Source: Bradyrhizobium sp. CB82 (lineage in GTDB: Bacteria > Pseudomonadota > Alphaproteobacteria > Rhizobiales > Xanthobacteraceae). Taken from it: DNA of 64,000 bases. Positions 1-8,651 of the stretch are shown in pieces (within the stretch, counting starts at the first letter, position 1; each line of letters opens with the position of its first letter). Both the position numbers and the translations under genes were made by a program. The notes below the pieces were generated by a model, which ran no database searches, had not been told where the DNA came from, and saw only the letters and a list, made by a program, of their open reading frames with translations. The stretch is from positions 1,054,001-1,118,000 of the forward strand of contig NZ_CP121650.1 in NCBI RefSeq assembly GCF_029714405.1. Direction: 5' to 3'.

Positions 1-729
1 CGCCACCTCGCCGCTGCCATATTCGCGGACGGTGGTGGCCAGCCAGTCCTCGAGATCGGTGTAGAAACGATTTTGGGCCTGGCTCGATTGCAGGTCGAGG
101 AAGCCGAGGATCAGCGAGCCGGCGAGGCCGAACAGGGAGCTCGAGAACGAGATGCCCATGCCGCCCAGCGGTGCGGCGAGGCCTTCCTTCAGGGTGTCGA
201 ACAGAGCGCCGGCGTCGCCGCCGACCTTCAGGCCGCCAATGATCGCGCCAACCGAGCCGACCGTCTCGATCAGGCCCCAGAAGGTGCCAAGCAGCCCGAG
301 GAAGACAAGCAGCCCCGTCAGATAGCGGGAGATATCCCGGGCTTCGTCGAGGCGGGTCGCGATCGAATCCAGCAGATGGCGCATGGTCTGCTGCGTGATC
401 GTCATGCGTCCGGTCCGATCGCCGCCGAGGATCGCCGCCATCGGCGCCAGCAGACGCGGGTGGCCGCTCGGCACCAGCCCGGGATCGGCAATCCGGAAGC
501 CGTTGACCCATCTCACTTCGGGGTAGAGCCGGATGACCTGCCGGAAGGAGAGGATGATGCCGATGAGAAGGACGGCCCCGATCAGCGCGTTGAGGCCCGG
601 ATTGAAGAAAAAGGCATTCGTTATCTGCTTGTAGAGCACCACGGAGATCAGAGTGCAGAGCACCAGGAAGACCAGCATCCGCACGAGAAACACGCTGGGC
701 GACGACAGTTTGTTGAGTTCGATTTCCAT
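1..729 (-). CDS. MotA/TolQ/ExbB-type proton channel protein (3' end outside window)
   Basis: Reading leftward from an ATG at 729, the frame stays open to the window edge (243 codons), so the C-terminus is missing. A hydrophobic segment follows the first dozen residues (VRMLVFLVLCTLISVVLY), a second follows near residue 40, and around residue 145 comes a third with the glycine-rich stretch LVFLGLLGTFWGLIETVG, typical of the MotA/TolQ/ExbB channel domain. Such inner-membrane proteins couple proton flow to a motor or energiser. It is neither the tolQ of the Tol-Pal locus (present at 51.8 kb) nor clearly a flagellar gene, since no flagellar neighbours are visible. Family is clear; the specific role is not. 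Confidence 0.82.
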   Translation of the reverse strand, partial: MEIELNKLSSPSVFLVRMLVFLVLCTLISVVLYKQITNAFFFNPGLNALIGAVLLIGIILSFRQVIRLYPEVRWVNGFRIADPGLVPSGHPRLLAPMAAILGGDRTGRMTITQQTMRHLLDSIATRLDEARDISRYLTGLLVFLGLLGTFWGLIETVGSVGAIIGGLKVGGDAGALFDTLKEGLAAPLGGMGISFSSSLFGLAGSLILGFLDLQSSQAQNRFYTDLEDWLATTVREYGSGEVA

Positions 730-943
730 GTGAGGCGAGGTGCCTGACGGCGTGCGCATAGCCGATGTCATCCGTTACGAAAGCCTGAGCGGCCCGCACT
801 ATGGCACAGCGCGAGCGCAAAAAAAGCTGGGAGGGGTCGATTTCGGGGCGGGGCAGGGAACTCAAAGCTGAACCCAGGCTTTGAAGCTTACGTATTTTGC
901 AAAACTTCGGCGTTTCACAGGCTCAAGTCGGATTTTTCGACCT

Positions 944-1232
944 ATCTCGGGGGCACTCGCCGTCATCGCGCTGTTGCTTGCGATTCCGATGGCGCTCGCC
1001 TGGGTAGTGCGCGAGCGGACCGGTAATTCCGGCTGGGTCGACGCCATCTGGACGTTTTCCGTCGGGCGGGTCGGCGCCGGCAGCGCGCTCTGGACGGTCC
1101 TCCGGCAATGCGCCCAACGCACGGCAATGGCTGGTCGCGGGCCTGGCGGCACTGTGGTCAGTCCCGGCTCGGCACGCATATCGCAATCCGCACCAAAGCC
1201 ACCTCCGACGATCCGCGCTATCCTTACTGTGT
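944..1232 (+). pseudogene. Decayed DUF1295 (steroid 5-alpha-reductase-like) membrane protein remnant
   Basis: Three successive pieces of one protein lie in three different frames. ALAVIALLLAIPMALAWVV followed by RTGNSGWVDAIWTFSVG is in the frame starting at 944, NAPNARQWLVAGLAALWS starts at 1107, and RLGTHIAIRTKATSDDPRY starts at 1165. In this order they match the N-terminal third of DUF1295 membrane proteins. At least two frameshifts are present, and the gene ends abruptly where a dispersed repeat begins at 1239. DUF1295 genes commonly sit next to a cyclopropane-synthase-like methyltransferase, and a remnant of one follows here. The identification comes from recalled family motifs, not an alignment. 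Confidence 0.6.
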
Positions 1233-1238
1233 CACTAA

Positions 1239-1340
1239 CCCTCATGGTGAGGAGCGCGAAGCGCGTCTCGAACCATGAGGCCCCGCCTGTGGCCCCCATC
1301 CTTCGAGACGCTTGCTTCGCAAGCTGCTCAGGATGAGGAG
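1239..1340. repeat. Dispersed palindromic repeat, family A
   Basis: CCTCATGGTGAGGAGCGC opens the element. GTCTCGAACCATGAGG, CATCCTTCGAGACGC and CTCAGGATGAGGAG follow, so the arms pair with one another. A close relative lies at 26437-26550 and a short version at 4312-4359. This copy replaces the 3' part of the DUF1295 remnant. Confidence 0.75.
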
Positions 1341-1381
1341 TGAGAGCGTTTATGACGCAGTAAAGCTATACCGCGCTTGCG

Positions 1382-1741
1382 AAGGAGTATTCCTCCTGCT
1401 TCTACAAGACGGCTGCGACCACGTTGCAGGAGGCGGAAGAGGAAGCCCTGCGCCAGACCGTCGCGCATGCTGACCTCGCAGATGGCCAGTCGATCCCCGA
1501 ACTCGGCTGCGGCGGGGGTTCGCTGTCGCTGTGGATGGCGCGGCAGTTCCCGCATGCCGAGGTGATGGCGGTGTCGAACTCGCATTCGCAGCGGGACCAT
1601 ATCGGGAAGCAGGCGCGGCTGCGCGGCCTAGGGAATCTTCGCGTCGTCACTACGGATATGAACGTGTTCGCGCCCGACCGCCGGTTCGACCGCATCGTCT
1701 CGGTGGAGATGTTCGAGCACACACGATGGCGCCCCCCGTAA
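1382..1741 (+). pseudogene. Truncated cyclopropane-fatty-acyl-phospholipid synthase-like methyltransferase
   Basis: The frame reads KEYSSCFYKTAATTLQEAEEEAL, then ELGCGGGSLSLWMARQFPHA (SAM-binding motif I), AVSNSHSQRDHI and FDRIVSVEMFEH. This is the central part of a COG2230-type SAM-dependent methyltransferase. Everything before KEYSS is missing, and the frame is lost after MFEHT, ending at TAA 1741. Full-length relatives are about 340-420 residues, so only about a quarter remains. The second glycine-rich position reads GCGGG where relatives usually have GCGWG. Together with the DUF1295 remnant it marks a former lipid-modification gene pair. It is unlikely to give an active enzyme. Confidence 0.72.
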
Positions 1742-1791
1742 ATTTCCCAACTGTCCGGCTCTTCACAGATCGGGTAAGCGCTCCGATTGCA

Positions 1792-1953
1792 ATGCGAGCC
1801 AACAGAAACTTTCAGCGAAACCCGCTGTGCGAGAAGTGCGAGCGCGAAATGACGCTCCTCGGAGAACTGCCCTCGATTTCAGATCGCAGGGCCGTGCAGG
1901 TCTACCGGTGCCTTCCCTGCCGGCGGATCAGCACGACACCGGTTCAGGACTAA
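1792..1953 (+). CDS. Small CxxC/CxxC putative zinc-ribbon protein
   Basis: This 53-residue ORF has two cysteine pairs, C13-x-x-C16 (CEKC) and C40-x-x-C43 (CLPC), separated by 23 residues, a spacing compatible with a zinc ribbon. It is rich in Arg. An in-frame ATG at 1726 would give a 75-residue version, but that start lies inside the methyltransferase remnant. No strong ribosome binding site precedes either ATG. No function is known to me. The paired cysteines make a real protein plausible, but short length and decayed surroundings keep confidence moderate. Confidence 0.5.
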   Translation: MRANRNFQRNPLCEKCEREMTLLGELPSISDRRAVQVYRCLPCRRISTTPVQD

Positions 1954-2206
1954 AGGCGCGCGCGCTGCTTGCTCCAATTTGTGCGCCGCTTATCACGATG
2001 ACAGGATCGAACACGCGATGTCATTCACCTATTGAGCGGCACTCTCAACCACGCGCTGCAAGTGCGCTTGCCCGAAGCACCGCGTGCGGAAACCGCACCG
2101 CCGGCGCGAAAACACCTTGCGGCGCAGCTACGGAACACCATTACACCTGAGAAATTCGCGGAACGAAACGGCTCGTCAGACTTTCTCTGGCTTTTGGGAG
2201 GTGGTT

Positions 2207-2488
2207 ATGACTTCTCAGGCAATAGACGGCGCGTGTGCGTTCGCTTGGCGGAACTACTTGCTGCTCCACAGCGGTATCAGCGAGAACGACAGCACGCGTT
2301 CCGCCCTCTATCGCTACGTCGCCAATCTTAGCGATACCGGCGACTATGATTTCGATCTCTTGCAGATAGCGGCAGTCGCCTACTTGAAACAACTGGACGA
2401 ATTGCACGACGACCGAAGTGCCAGGCTCGCGGCAGATCAAACTCTGGCCGAGTGTTTGGAATCACGCAGTGCAAAAGCCGGCACTTAG
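2207..2488 (+). CDS. Small hypothetical protein (93 aa)
   Basis: The ORF starts at ATG 2207 with GGGAGGTGG immediately upstream, a convincing ribosome binding site; the frame is open further upstream but without such a signal. The product is acidic and apparently helical, with FAWRNYLLLHSG near the N-terminus and DFDLLQIAAVAYLKQLDELHDD in the middle. It has no signal peptide, membrane segment or recognised motif. Its stop lies 35 bases before the next small ORF, so the two may be co-transcribed. I do not recognise a family. Confidence 0.55.
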   Translation: MTSQAIDGACAFAWRNYLLLHSGISENDSTRSALYRYVANLSDTGDYDFDLLQIAAVAYLKQLDELHDDRSARLAADQTLAECLESRSAKAGT

Positions 2489-2523
2489 CTTTGGACCGTA
2501 GCAGGGCAGAAGGAGCGAACAGC

Positions 2524-2757
2524 ATGTCTGACAAAACCTCCAACGCAAGCCGTTTGGCGAGCGACGCACAAAAGCGCATCGCCGTAGCGACAGGAATCGG
2601 CATGAATGCCCTGAAGCCAATTATGCACTTTCAGGTCTCAATGCTCAGGATGTGGGCCGACAGTATCGAGAGGTTTACCGGCAATTTCGAAAGGGGAGTG
2701 GAGGAAACCGCGACTTCTGTCGGGGAACAGCCGGACAAGGAACACCGCGTGAATTAG
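2524..2757 (+). CDS. Small hypothetical protein, weakly phasin-like (77 aa)
   Basis: ATG 2524 is preceded by AGAAGGAG, a good ribosome binding site. An upstream in-frame ATG at 2452 overlaps the previous gene and is less likely. The product begins with a polar stretch, then has an amphipathic region (IGMNALKPIMHFQVSMLRMWADSIERFTGNFERGVEE) split by charged residues. That pattern is reminiscent of phasin-type polyhydroxybutyrate granule proteins, but the resemblance is weak. It is probably co-transcribed with the ORF ending at 2488. Function is unassigned. Confidence 0.5.
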   Translation: MSDKTSNASRLASDAQKRIAVATGIGMNALKPIMHFQVSMLRMWADSIERFTGNFERGVEETATSVGEQPDKEHRVN

Positions 2758-3093
2758 CGCGAATGGTTCGGCGGAGTCCGAGTTGGGTTGCGAGCGGTGA
2801 TTCCGCTTAGCCTACGGAAGCCCGTCATCATGTCGCTCTCAGGAGCACATGCCGTGGCTTGACGCTGCGATGTTCTGTCGCAGTTGTGGCGACGGTGACG
2901 GACTCACAATCCGGTGAGTCCTGAAAACAACCGCCAACTCAGTACGATAGGTCGTGTGACATTGAGCCGCCCGCGTGACGCGTTGCGTCGCAGCACATCC
3001 ATTCTATTTTGAGCCGCAAGCTGCGCTGGTTTCGCCCGCACAGGGCAATCGACGCGGCATGTTAATTTAGACAACATCGGGGCACCCCACTTC
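2758..3093. other. Intergenic region upstream of the RND efflux operon
   Basis: In these 336 bases I see no ORF with a ribosome binding site, no clear hairpin and no copy of the dispersed repeats. It presumably contains the promoter of the efflux genes, but no convincing -35/-10 pair or operator could be picked by eye. Confidence 0.5.
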
Positions 3094-4287
3094 ATGTCAG
3101 GACTTCGAGCGCGATCGGCATGCGTTGCAATGATGCTCGCGGCCTTTGCGCCGCTGCTGGGTGCTTGCGATGAATCCAGCTCCGCGGTGTCCGCCGCCCA
3201 GCCTTCCGAACCCGATGTCAGCGTCGTCGTCGTCAAGCCGCAGCCGCGCGCGGTGGTGCGCGAGCTGCCCGGCCGCATCGCGCCGACGCGCGTCGCCGAA
3301 GTGCGGCCGCGCGTCTCCGGCATCGTCATCGAGCGCATGTTCCGCCAGGGCAGCGACGTGAAGGCGGGAGAAGCGCTCTATCGCATCGATCCGCGCCCGT
3401 TCGAGGTCGAGGTGATGGCGAGCGAGGCAGGGCTCGCCAAGGCCGAGGCCGCGCTGATGCAGGCGCAGCAGCAGGCGCGCCGCATCGCCACGCTGACCAG
3501 CCAGCGTGCCGCGCCCGAAGCCGAGAACGAGAAGACGATCGCCGCCGAGCGCCAGGCCCAGGCCCAGGCCGAGGGTCGCAAGGCGGAGCTCGCGCGCGCC
3601 AGGCTGAACCTCGATTATGCCACCGTGCGCGCGCCGATCGACGGCGTCGTCGGTGCCGCCATCGTGAGCGAAGGTGCGCTCGTGGTGCAGAACGAGACCA
3701 ACCTCGCCACCGTGCAGCAGCTCGATCCGATCTACGCCGACTTCACCCAGTCGGTGACCGAGCTGAGCCAGCTTCGCCGCGCCTTCGAGAACGGCGATCT
3801 CGACCGCATCGCGGCCGATGCCGCCAAGGTCCGCCTCGTGCTCGACGACAACACGACCTACTCGCTCGACGGCAAGCTCTTGTTCTCCGACGCCAAGGTC
3901 GATGCCCATACCGGTCAGGTGACGCTGCGCGGCGAGTTCCGCAATCCCAAGCGCGAATTGCTGCCCGGCATGTATGTCCGCGTCCGCATCGACCAGGGCA
4001 TCGATTCCGATGCGATCGCCGTGCCGCAGCAGGCGATCCAGCGCAATGGCGGCGGCGGCAGCGAGGTGTTCGTCGTCAAGGACGACAACCGCATCGCGGT
4101 GCAGCCGGTGCGCACCGGCTCGGTGCAGGACGGCATCTGGTTCGTCACCGACGGATTGAAGGCCGGCGACAAGGTCGTGGTCGAAGGCTTCCAGAAATTC
4201 GCGGCCGGCGACAAGGTCAAGCCGCAGTCCTGGGCCGAGGCCGATGCGACGGCGGATGCCCAGCACGCTCAGCGAGTCACGCGGTAA
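3094..4287 (+). CDS. RND efflux periplasmic adaptor (membrane fusion) lipoprotein
   Basis: The 397-residue product has a lipoprotein-type leader ending LLGAC with Cys25 as lipidation site. The usual MFP order follows: a first lipoyl/beta-barrel half (VVRELPGRIAPTRVAEVRPRV), an alpha-helical hairpin rich in Ala, Gln and Glu (about residues 108-165), the returning lipoyl half (LNLDYATVRAPIDGVVG) and a membrane-proximal domain. It would bridge the inner-membrane RND pump to an outer-membrane channel in the periplasm. The pump gene follows after about 100 bases, separated only by a palindromic repeat. The pair resembles AcrA/MexA and the Bradyrhizobium BdeA type. Substrate cannot be told from sequence. 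Confidence 0.92.
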   Translation: MSGLRARSACVAMMLAAFAPLLGACDESSSAVSAAQPSEPDVSVVVVKPQPRAVVRELPGRIAPTRVAEVRPRVSGIVIERMFRQGSDVKAGEALYRIDPRPFEVEVMASEAGLAKAEAALMQAQQQARRIATLTSQRAAPEAENEKTIAAERQAQAQAEGRKAELARARLNLDYATVRAPIDGVVGAAIVSEGALVVQNETNLATVQQLDPIYADFTQSVTELSQLRRAFENGDLDRIAADAAKVRLVLDDNTTYSLDGKLLFSDAKVDAHTGQVTLRGEFRNPKRELLPGMYVRVRIDQGIDSDAIAVPQQAIQRNGGGGSEVFVVKDDNRIAVQPVRTGSVQDGIWFVTDGLKAGDKVVVEGFQKFAAGDKVKPQSWAEADATADAQHAQRVTR

Positions 4288-4311
4288 CGCTAACGCGTCG
4301 CAAGGCTCTTT

Positions 4312-4359
4312 GTCCCTCATCCTGAGGAGCCCGCTGGCGCGCTCCTCACCATGAGGGAC
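4312..4359. repeat. Short palindromic repeat (family A) between adaptor and pump genes
   Basis: GTCCCTCATCCTGAGGAGC and GCTCCTCACCATGAGGGAC form a long stem with small mismatches. The sequence is a condensed form of the elements at 1239 and 26437. It may act as an attenuating or mRNA-processing hairpin between the two efflux genes, which is inference. Confidence 0.7.
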
Positions 4360-4387
4360 GAGTGAAACAACGAGGGTAAAGCGGCAA

Positions 4388-7300
4388 ATGCCGAGCTTCT
4401 TCATCGACAGGCCGATCTTCGCCTGGGTGGTCGCGCTGTTCATCTGCTTGATCGGCGCGATCTCGATTCCCCTGTTGCCGGTCGCGCAGTATCCGATCAT
4501 CGCGCCGCCCTCGATCTCGATCTCGACCAGCTATCCCGGCGCCTCGCCGGAAAACCTCTATAACAGCGTCACCCGGCTGATCGAGGAGGAACTCAACGGC
4601 GCCTCCGGCATCCTCAACTTCGAATCGACCAGCGACTCGCTCGGCCAGGTCGAGATCATCGCGAACTTCGTACCGGGCACCGACACGGGCGCGGCCTCGG
4701 TCGAGGTGCAGAACCGCATCAAGCGCGTCGAGGCGCGCCTGCCGCGTGCGGTGATCCAGCAGGGCATTTTGATCGAGGAAGCCTCCAGCGCGGTGCTTCA
4801 GATCATCACGCTGAACTCGACCGACGGCAGCCTCGATGAGGTCGGTCTCGGCGACTTCATGATCCGCAACGTGCTCGGCGAGATCCGCCGCATTCCCGGC
4901 GTCGGACGCGCCACGCTCTATTCGACCGAGCGGAGCTTGCGCGTCTGGGTCGATCCGGCAAAACTCGTCGGCTATGGGCTGACGGCGGATGACGTCAACA
5001 AGGCGATCAGCGCGCAGAACGCGCAGGTGGCCTCAGGCAGCATCGGCGCCGAGCCGTCGACGGCGGACCAGCGCATCTCCGCGCTGGTGCTGGTCAAGGG
5101 CCAGCTGTCTTCGCCGGACGAATTCGGCGCCATCATCCTGCGCGCCAATCCCGACGGCTCGACCGTCCGCCTGCGCGACGTCGCGCGGGTGGAGGTCGGC
5201 GGTCTCAGCTACCAGTTCAACACCCGCCTGAACGGCAAGGCGACTGCGGGCCTCTCGGTGCTGCTGTCGCCGACCGGCAATGCGCTCGCGACCGCCAGCG
5301 CGGTCGAAGCCAAGATGAAGGAGCTGTCGCGCTTCTTCCCGGCCAACATCTCTTACGAGATTCCCTACAACATCACGCCCGTCGTCGAGGCCTCGATCAA
5401 GAAGGTGCTGTCGACGCTGGTCGAGGCCGTGGTGCTGGTGTTCGTGGTGATGTTCCTATTCCTGCAGAACATCCGCTACACCATCATTCCGACCATCGTG
5501 GTGCCTGTGGCGCTCCTGGGCGCCTGCACCACCTTGCTGCTTGCCGGCTACTCCATCAACATGCTCTCGATGTTCGGCATGGTGCTGGCGGTCGGCATCC
5601 TCGTCGACGACGCCATCGTCGTGGTCGAGAACGTCGAGCGTATCATGGCCGAAGAGGGCCTGCCGCCGAAGGAGGCGACGCGCAAGGCGATGTCGCAGAT
5701 ATCAGGCGCCATCATCGGCATCACGCTGGTGCTGATGGCGGTGTTCGTGCCGATGGCGTTCTTCCCGGGCTCGGTCGGCATCATCTACCGCCAGTTCTCC
5801 GTCACCATGGTCGCCGCCATCGGCTTCTCCGCCTTCCTTGCGCTGTCGCTGACGCCGGCGCTGTGTGCCACGCTGCTCAAGCCTGTCGTGGCCGGCCACG
5901 GCCATGCGAAGAAGGGCCTGTTCGGCTGGTTCAACAGCATGCTCGAAGGCGGCAAGGAGGGCTATTCCCGCACCGTCGGCTTCTCGCTCAAGCGCACGGG
6001 ACGGCTGATGCTGGTCTATGCCGCGCTGCTGGTCGGGTTGTCCTGGGCCTTCGTCAACCTGCCCGGCGGCTTCCTGCCGGTCGACGACCAGGGCTTTGTC
6101 ACCACCGACGTGCAGGCGCCGTCGGATTCGTCCTATGCCCGCACCGAGGCGGTGATCGAGAAGGTTGAAAAATATCTCGCCGAACGTCCCGGCGTGAAGG
6201 ACGTCACCTTCCTCACCGGCTTCAGCTTCTCCGGCCAGGGCATGAACACCGCGCAGGCCTTCATCACGCTGAAGGACTGGTCGGAGCGCGGGCCGAAGGA
6301 CTCCGCTGCCGCGATCGTCTCCGACATCAACCGCGATTTGTCGTCGATCCGCGACGCAAAGATCTCGGCGCTGCAGCCGCCGCCGATCGACAATCTCGGC
6401 AACTCCTCGGGCTTCTCGTTCCGCCTCCAGGACCGCGGTCAGAAGGGCTATGCAGCCCTGATGCGCGCCGCCGGCCAGCTGATCGCGGAGGCCAATGCGA
6501 GCCCGGTGCTGCAAAAGGTCTATATCGAGGGCCTGCCCGAGGCGGGCGTGGTCAATCTCGTGATCGACCGCGAGAAGGCCGGCGCCTTCGGCGTCACCTT
6601 CGAGGACATCAACAACACCATCTCGACCAATCTCGGCTCGAACTACATCAACGACTTCCCGAACCGCGGCCGCATGCAGCGCGTCGTGGTGCAGGCCGAC
6701 GCGCGCGATCGCATGAAGACCGAGGACATCCTCAACTACAACGTCAAGAACAGCCGCGGCCAGCTCGTGCCGTTCTCCTCCTTCGCGACGGTCGAATGGT
6801 CGCGTGGGCCGACGCAGATCGCGGGCTTCAACTACTATCCGGCAGTGCGCATCTCGGGTGAGGCGAAGCCCGGCTTCACCTCGGGCGATGCGATCGCCGA
6901 GATGGAGCGGCTCGCCGGCAAGCTGCCGCGCGGTTTCGGCTACGAATGGACCGGGCAGTCGCTCCAGGAAAAACTGTCGGGCTCGCAGGCACCGTTCCTG
7001 CTGGCGCTGTCGGTATTCGTGGTGTTCCTGTGTCTGGCCGCGCTCTACGAGAGCTGGACCATTCCGCTCGCGGTGCTGCTCACCGTGCCGCTCGGCGTCA
7101 CCGGCGCTGTGATCGCGGCGATGCTGCGGGGACTGCCGAACGACGTCTATTTCACCGTCGGCCTCATCACCATCATTGGCCTCGCCGCCAAGGACGCGAT
7201 CCTGATCATCGAGTTCGCCAAGGACTTGCGGAAAGAGGGCAAGCCGCTGGTGGAAGCCACCATCGAGGCCTGCCGCCTGCGCTTCCGCCCGATCCTGATG

Positions 7301-7540
7301 ACCGGCCTTGCCTTCATCTGCGGCGTGCTGCCGATGGCGATTGCCCGCGGCGCCGGCGGCGCCAGCCAGCAGTCGCTCGGCACCGTCGTGATGGGCGGCA
7401 TGATCGCCGTCGTCATCCTCGCGCTCTTGATGGTGCCTGTGTTCTTCGTCTCCGTGCAGCGCGTGCTGGCGGGAGATCGGGAGAAGGCGGCTAAGACGAC
7501 GGGCGAAGCGTACGGGCCGCCGTCTCCCGTGAAGCCGTAA
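4388..7540 (+). CDS. RND multidrug efflux pump, HAE1 (AcrB/MexB) family
   Basis: The 1050 residues match the normal AcrB-family length. It opens with FFIDRPIFAWVVALFICLIGAISI (first membrane helix). The proton-relay residues are in place: Asp407-Asp408 in VGILVDDAIVVVENVER and Lys935 in IGLAAKDAILIIEFAKD. Two large periplasmic loops separate the two six-helix bundles. It would export hydrophobic or amphiphilic compounds by proton antiport, as a trimer with the upstream adaptor. No outer-membrane factor gene follows, so a TolC-like protein encoded elsewhere is presumed. No local regulator is visible. Confidence 0.95.
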   Translation: MPSFFIDRPIFAWVVALFICLIGAISIPLLPVAQYPIIAPPSISISTSYPGASPENLYNSVTRLIEEELNGASGILNFESTSDSLGQVEIIANFVPGTDTGAASVEVQNRIKRVEARLPRAVIQQGILIEEASSAVLQIITLNSTDGSLDEVGLGDFMIRNVLGEIRRIPGVGRATLYSTERSLRVWVDPAKLVGYGLTADDVNKAISAQNAQVASGSIGAEPSTADQRISALVLVKGQLSSPDEFGAIILRANPDGSTVRLRDVARVEVGGLSYQFNTRLNGKATAGLSVLLSPTGNALATASAVEAKMKELSRFFPANISYEIPYNITPVVEASIKKVLSTLVEAVVLVFVVMFLFLQNIRYTIIPTIVVPVALLGACTTLLLAGYSINMLSMFGMVLAVGILVDDAIVVVENVERIMAEEGLPPKEATRKAMSQISGAIIGITLVLMAVFVPMAFFPGSVGIIYRQFSVTMVAAIGFSAFLALSLTPALCATLLKPVVAGHGHAKKGLFGWFNSMLEGGKEGYSRTVGFSLKRTGRLMLVYAALLVGLSWAFVNLPGGFLPVDDQGFVTTDVQAPSDSSYARTEAVIEKVEKYLAERPGVKDVTFLTGFSFSGQGMNTAQAFITLKDWSERGPKDSAAAIVSDINRDLSSIRDAKISALQPPPIDNLGNSSGFSFRLQDRGQKGYAALMRAAGQLIAEANASPVLQKVYIEGLPEAGVVNLVIDREKAGAFGVTFEDINNTISTNLGSNYINDFPNRGRMQRVVVQADARDRMKTEDILNYNVKNSRGQLVPFSSFATVEWSRGPTQIAGFNYYPAVRISGEAKPGFTSGDAIAEMERLAGKLPRGFGYEWTGQSLQEKLSGSQAPFLLALSVFVVFLCLAALYESWTIPLAVLLTVPLGVTGAVIAAMLRGLPNDVYFTVGLITIIGLAAKDAILIIEFAKDLRKEGKPLVEATIEACRLRFRPILMTGLAFICGVLPMAIARGAGGASQQSLGTVVMGGMIAVVILALLMVPVFFVSVQRVLAGDREKAAKTTGEAYGPPSPVKP

Positions 7541-7550
7541 AATACGGTGG

Positions 7551-7652
7551 GGCGTGCCCCGCAGCGGCGGGGCATCAAGTACGCCGCGGCTTCTCTGTAT
7601 CCAACGACGTCTCTGCAATACTTGATCACCCGCCGTCGCGGGTGATGACGGC
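7551..7652. repeat. Dispersed repeat, family C, between convergent genes
   Basis: GCCCCGCAGCGGCGGGGC hairpin is followed by TACTTGATCACCCGCCGTCGCGGGTGATGA, split into its two arms TGATCACCCGC and GCGGGTGATGA. The second part closely matches 18790-18826. It lies between the 3' ends of the efflux pump and suhB, where bidirectional termination would be useful. Confidence 0.6.
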
Positions 7653-7675
7653 GGTATGTGAGGCGCGTCTTCGCC

Positions 7676-8467
7676 CTACGCCGACTTCCGCAAGATCTTC
7701 ACCAGCTCGCCGTGCACGAACTCGTTGCCGCACACGACGTGGCCGGTCACCAGCGCATCGCCTGGGGTTTCGATGTCGCTGACGGTGCCGCCCGCTTCGC
7801 GGACCATGATCTGGCCGGCGGCGATGTCCCAGGACTGCAAATTGCGCTCCCAGTAGCCGTCGAGGCGGCCGGCGGCGACGAAGGCGAGGTCGAGGGAGGC
7901 GGCGCCGAAGCGGCGCAGGCCCGCGACCTGGTCCTGGATCGCGGTCATCTCGCGGCGGAAGGATTCGTGATCGCCGCGGCCGATATGCGGCAGGCCGCAG
8001 GCGATGACGCATTCGTTGAGCTGGCGGCGGCCGGCCACGCGCAGGCGCTGGTCGTTGAGGAAGGCGCCCTTGCCGCGCTCGGCGATGTAGAGCTCGTCGT
8101 TGGCGGGGTTGTAGATCACGCCCGCAATCACGGTGCCTTCGCGCGCCAGCGCGATCGAGATCGCGAATTGCGGGATGCCGTGCAGGAAGTTGGTGGTGCC
8201 GTCGAGCGGATCGACGATCCAGGTGTGGCTCTTGTCGGAGCCTTCACGCGTGCCGCCTTCCTCGCCGATGAAGCCATAGCCGGGGCGCGCCTTGGCGAGG
8301 TCCTGGTAGAGGATCTCCTCCGCGCGCTTGTCGGCGAGCGAGACGAAATTCGCAGGCCCCTTCAGCGAGACCTGCAAGTGCTCGATCTCGCCGAGATCGC
8401 GCTTGAGGCTGCGGCCGGCGCGGCGCGCGGCTTTGACCATGACGTTGATAGTTGCGGAATACAGCAT
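7676..8467 (-). CDS. suhB: Inositol-1-monophosphatase family protein
   Basis: The 263 residues carry all family motifs: IGEEGG at 67-72, WIVDPLDGTTNF at 83-94 and the second metal-binding motif WDIAAG at 213-218. These bind the Mg ions that hydrolyse a phosphate monoester such as inositol-1-phosphate. Bacterial SuhB proteins also act in rRNA transcription antitermination, so the physiological role here is open. It is the last gene of the minus-strand metabolic cluster, separated from the Sel1 gene by 184 bases containing a dispersed repeat, so it may be transcribed separately. Start at ATG 8467 fits family length. Confidence 0.9.
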   Translation of the reverse strand: MLYSATINVMVKAARRAGRSLKRDLGEIEHLQVSLKGPANFVSLADKRAEEILYQDLAKARPGYGFIGEEGGTREGSDKSHTWIVDPLDGTTNFLHGIPQFAISIALAREGTVIAGVIYNPANDELYIAERGKGAFLNDQRLRVAGRRQLNECVIACGLPHIGRGDHESFRREMTAIQDQVAGLRRFGAASLDLAFVAAGRLDGYWERNLQSWDIAAGQIMVREAGGTVSDIETPGDALVTGHVVCGNEFVHGELVKILRKSA

Positions 8468-8497
8468 GAGATCGGTCTTGATTGGGGGAATTCGGCC

Positions 8498-8602
8498 CTA
8501 AAGCGCGATGAGATTGGGATGAATCGTCATCGCGCTTCAGGTTGTTGTTTGAGCATGATCTTTCCGGAAAACCGCTACGCACTTTTTCGGATCATGCTCA
8601 AG
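8498..8602. repeat. Dispersed repeat, family B
   Basis: AAAGCGCGATGAGATTGGGA pairs imperfectly with ATCGTCATCGCGCTT, and TTGAGCATGATCTTTCCGGA with TTTTTCGGATCATGCTCAA. The same two-part layout recurs at 60823-61000, and the second part alone at 46755-46806. It sits in the leader of suhB. Confidence 0.75.
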
Positions 8603-8651
8603 GCCGCCAGATTTAGGGGACTGGGTGCCCTGCGGCAGGCGCCGCGTCAAG

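Noticed and set aside
881..1336. 151-residue ORF as an intact gene
   Set aside because: Family similarity changes frame twice within it, and its end is repeat DNA, so it is treated as a remnant.
5702..7618. 638-residue minus-strand ORF opposite the RND pump gene
   Set aside because: It is Arg/His/Gln/Ala-rich low-complexity translation, antisense to a clearly conserved protein; typical of high-GC shadow frames.
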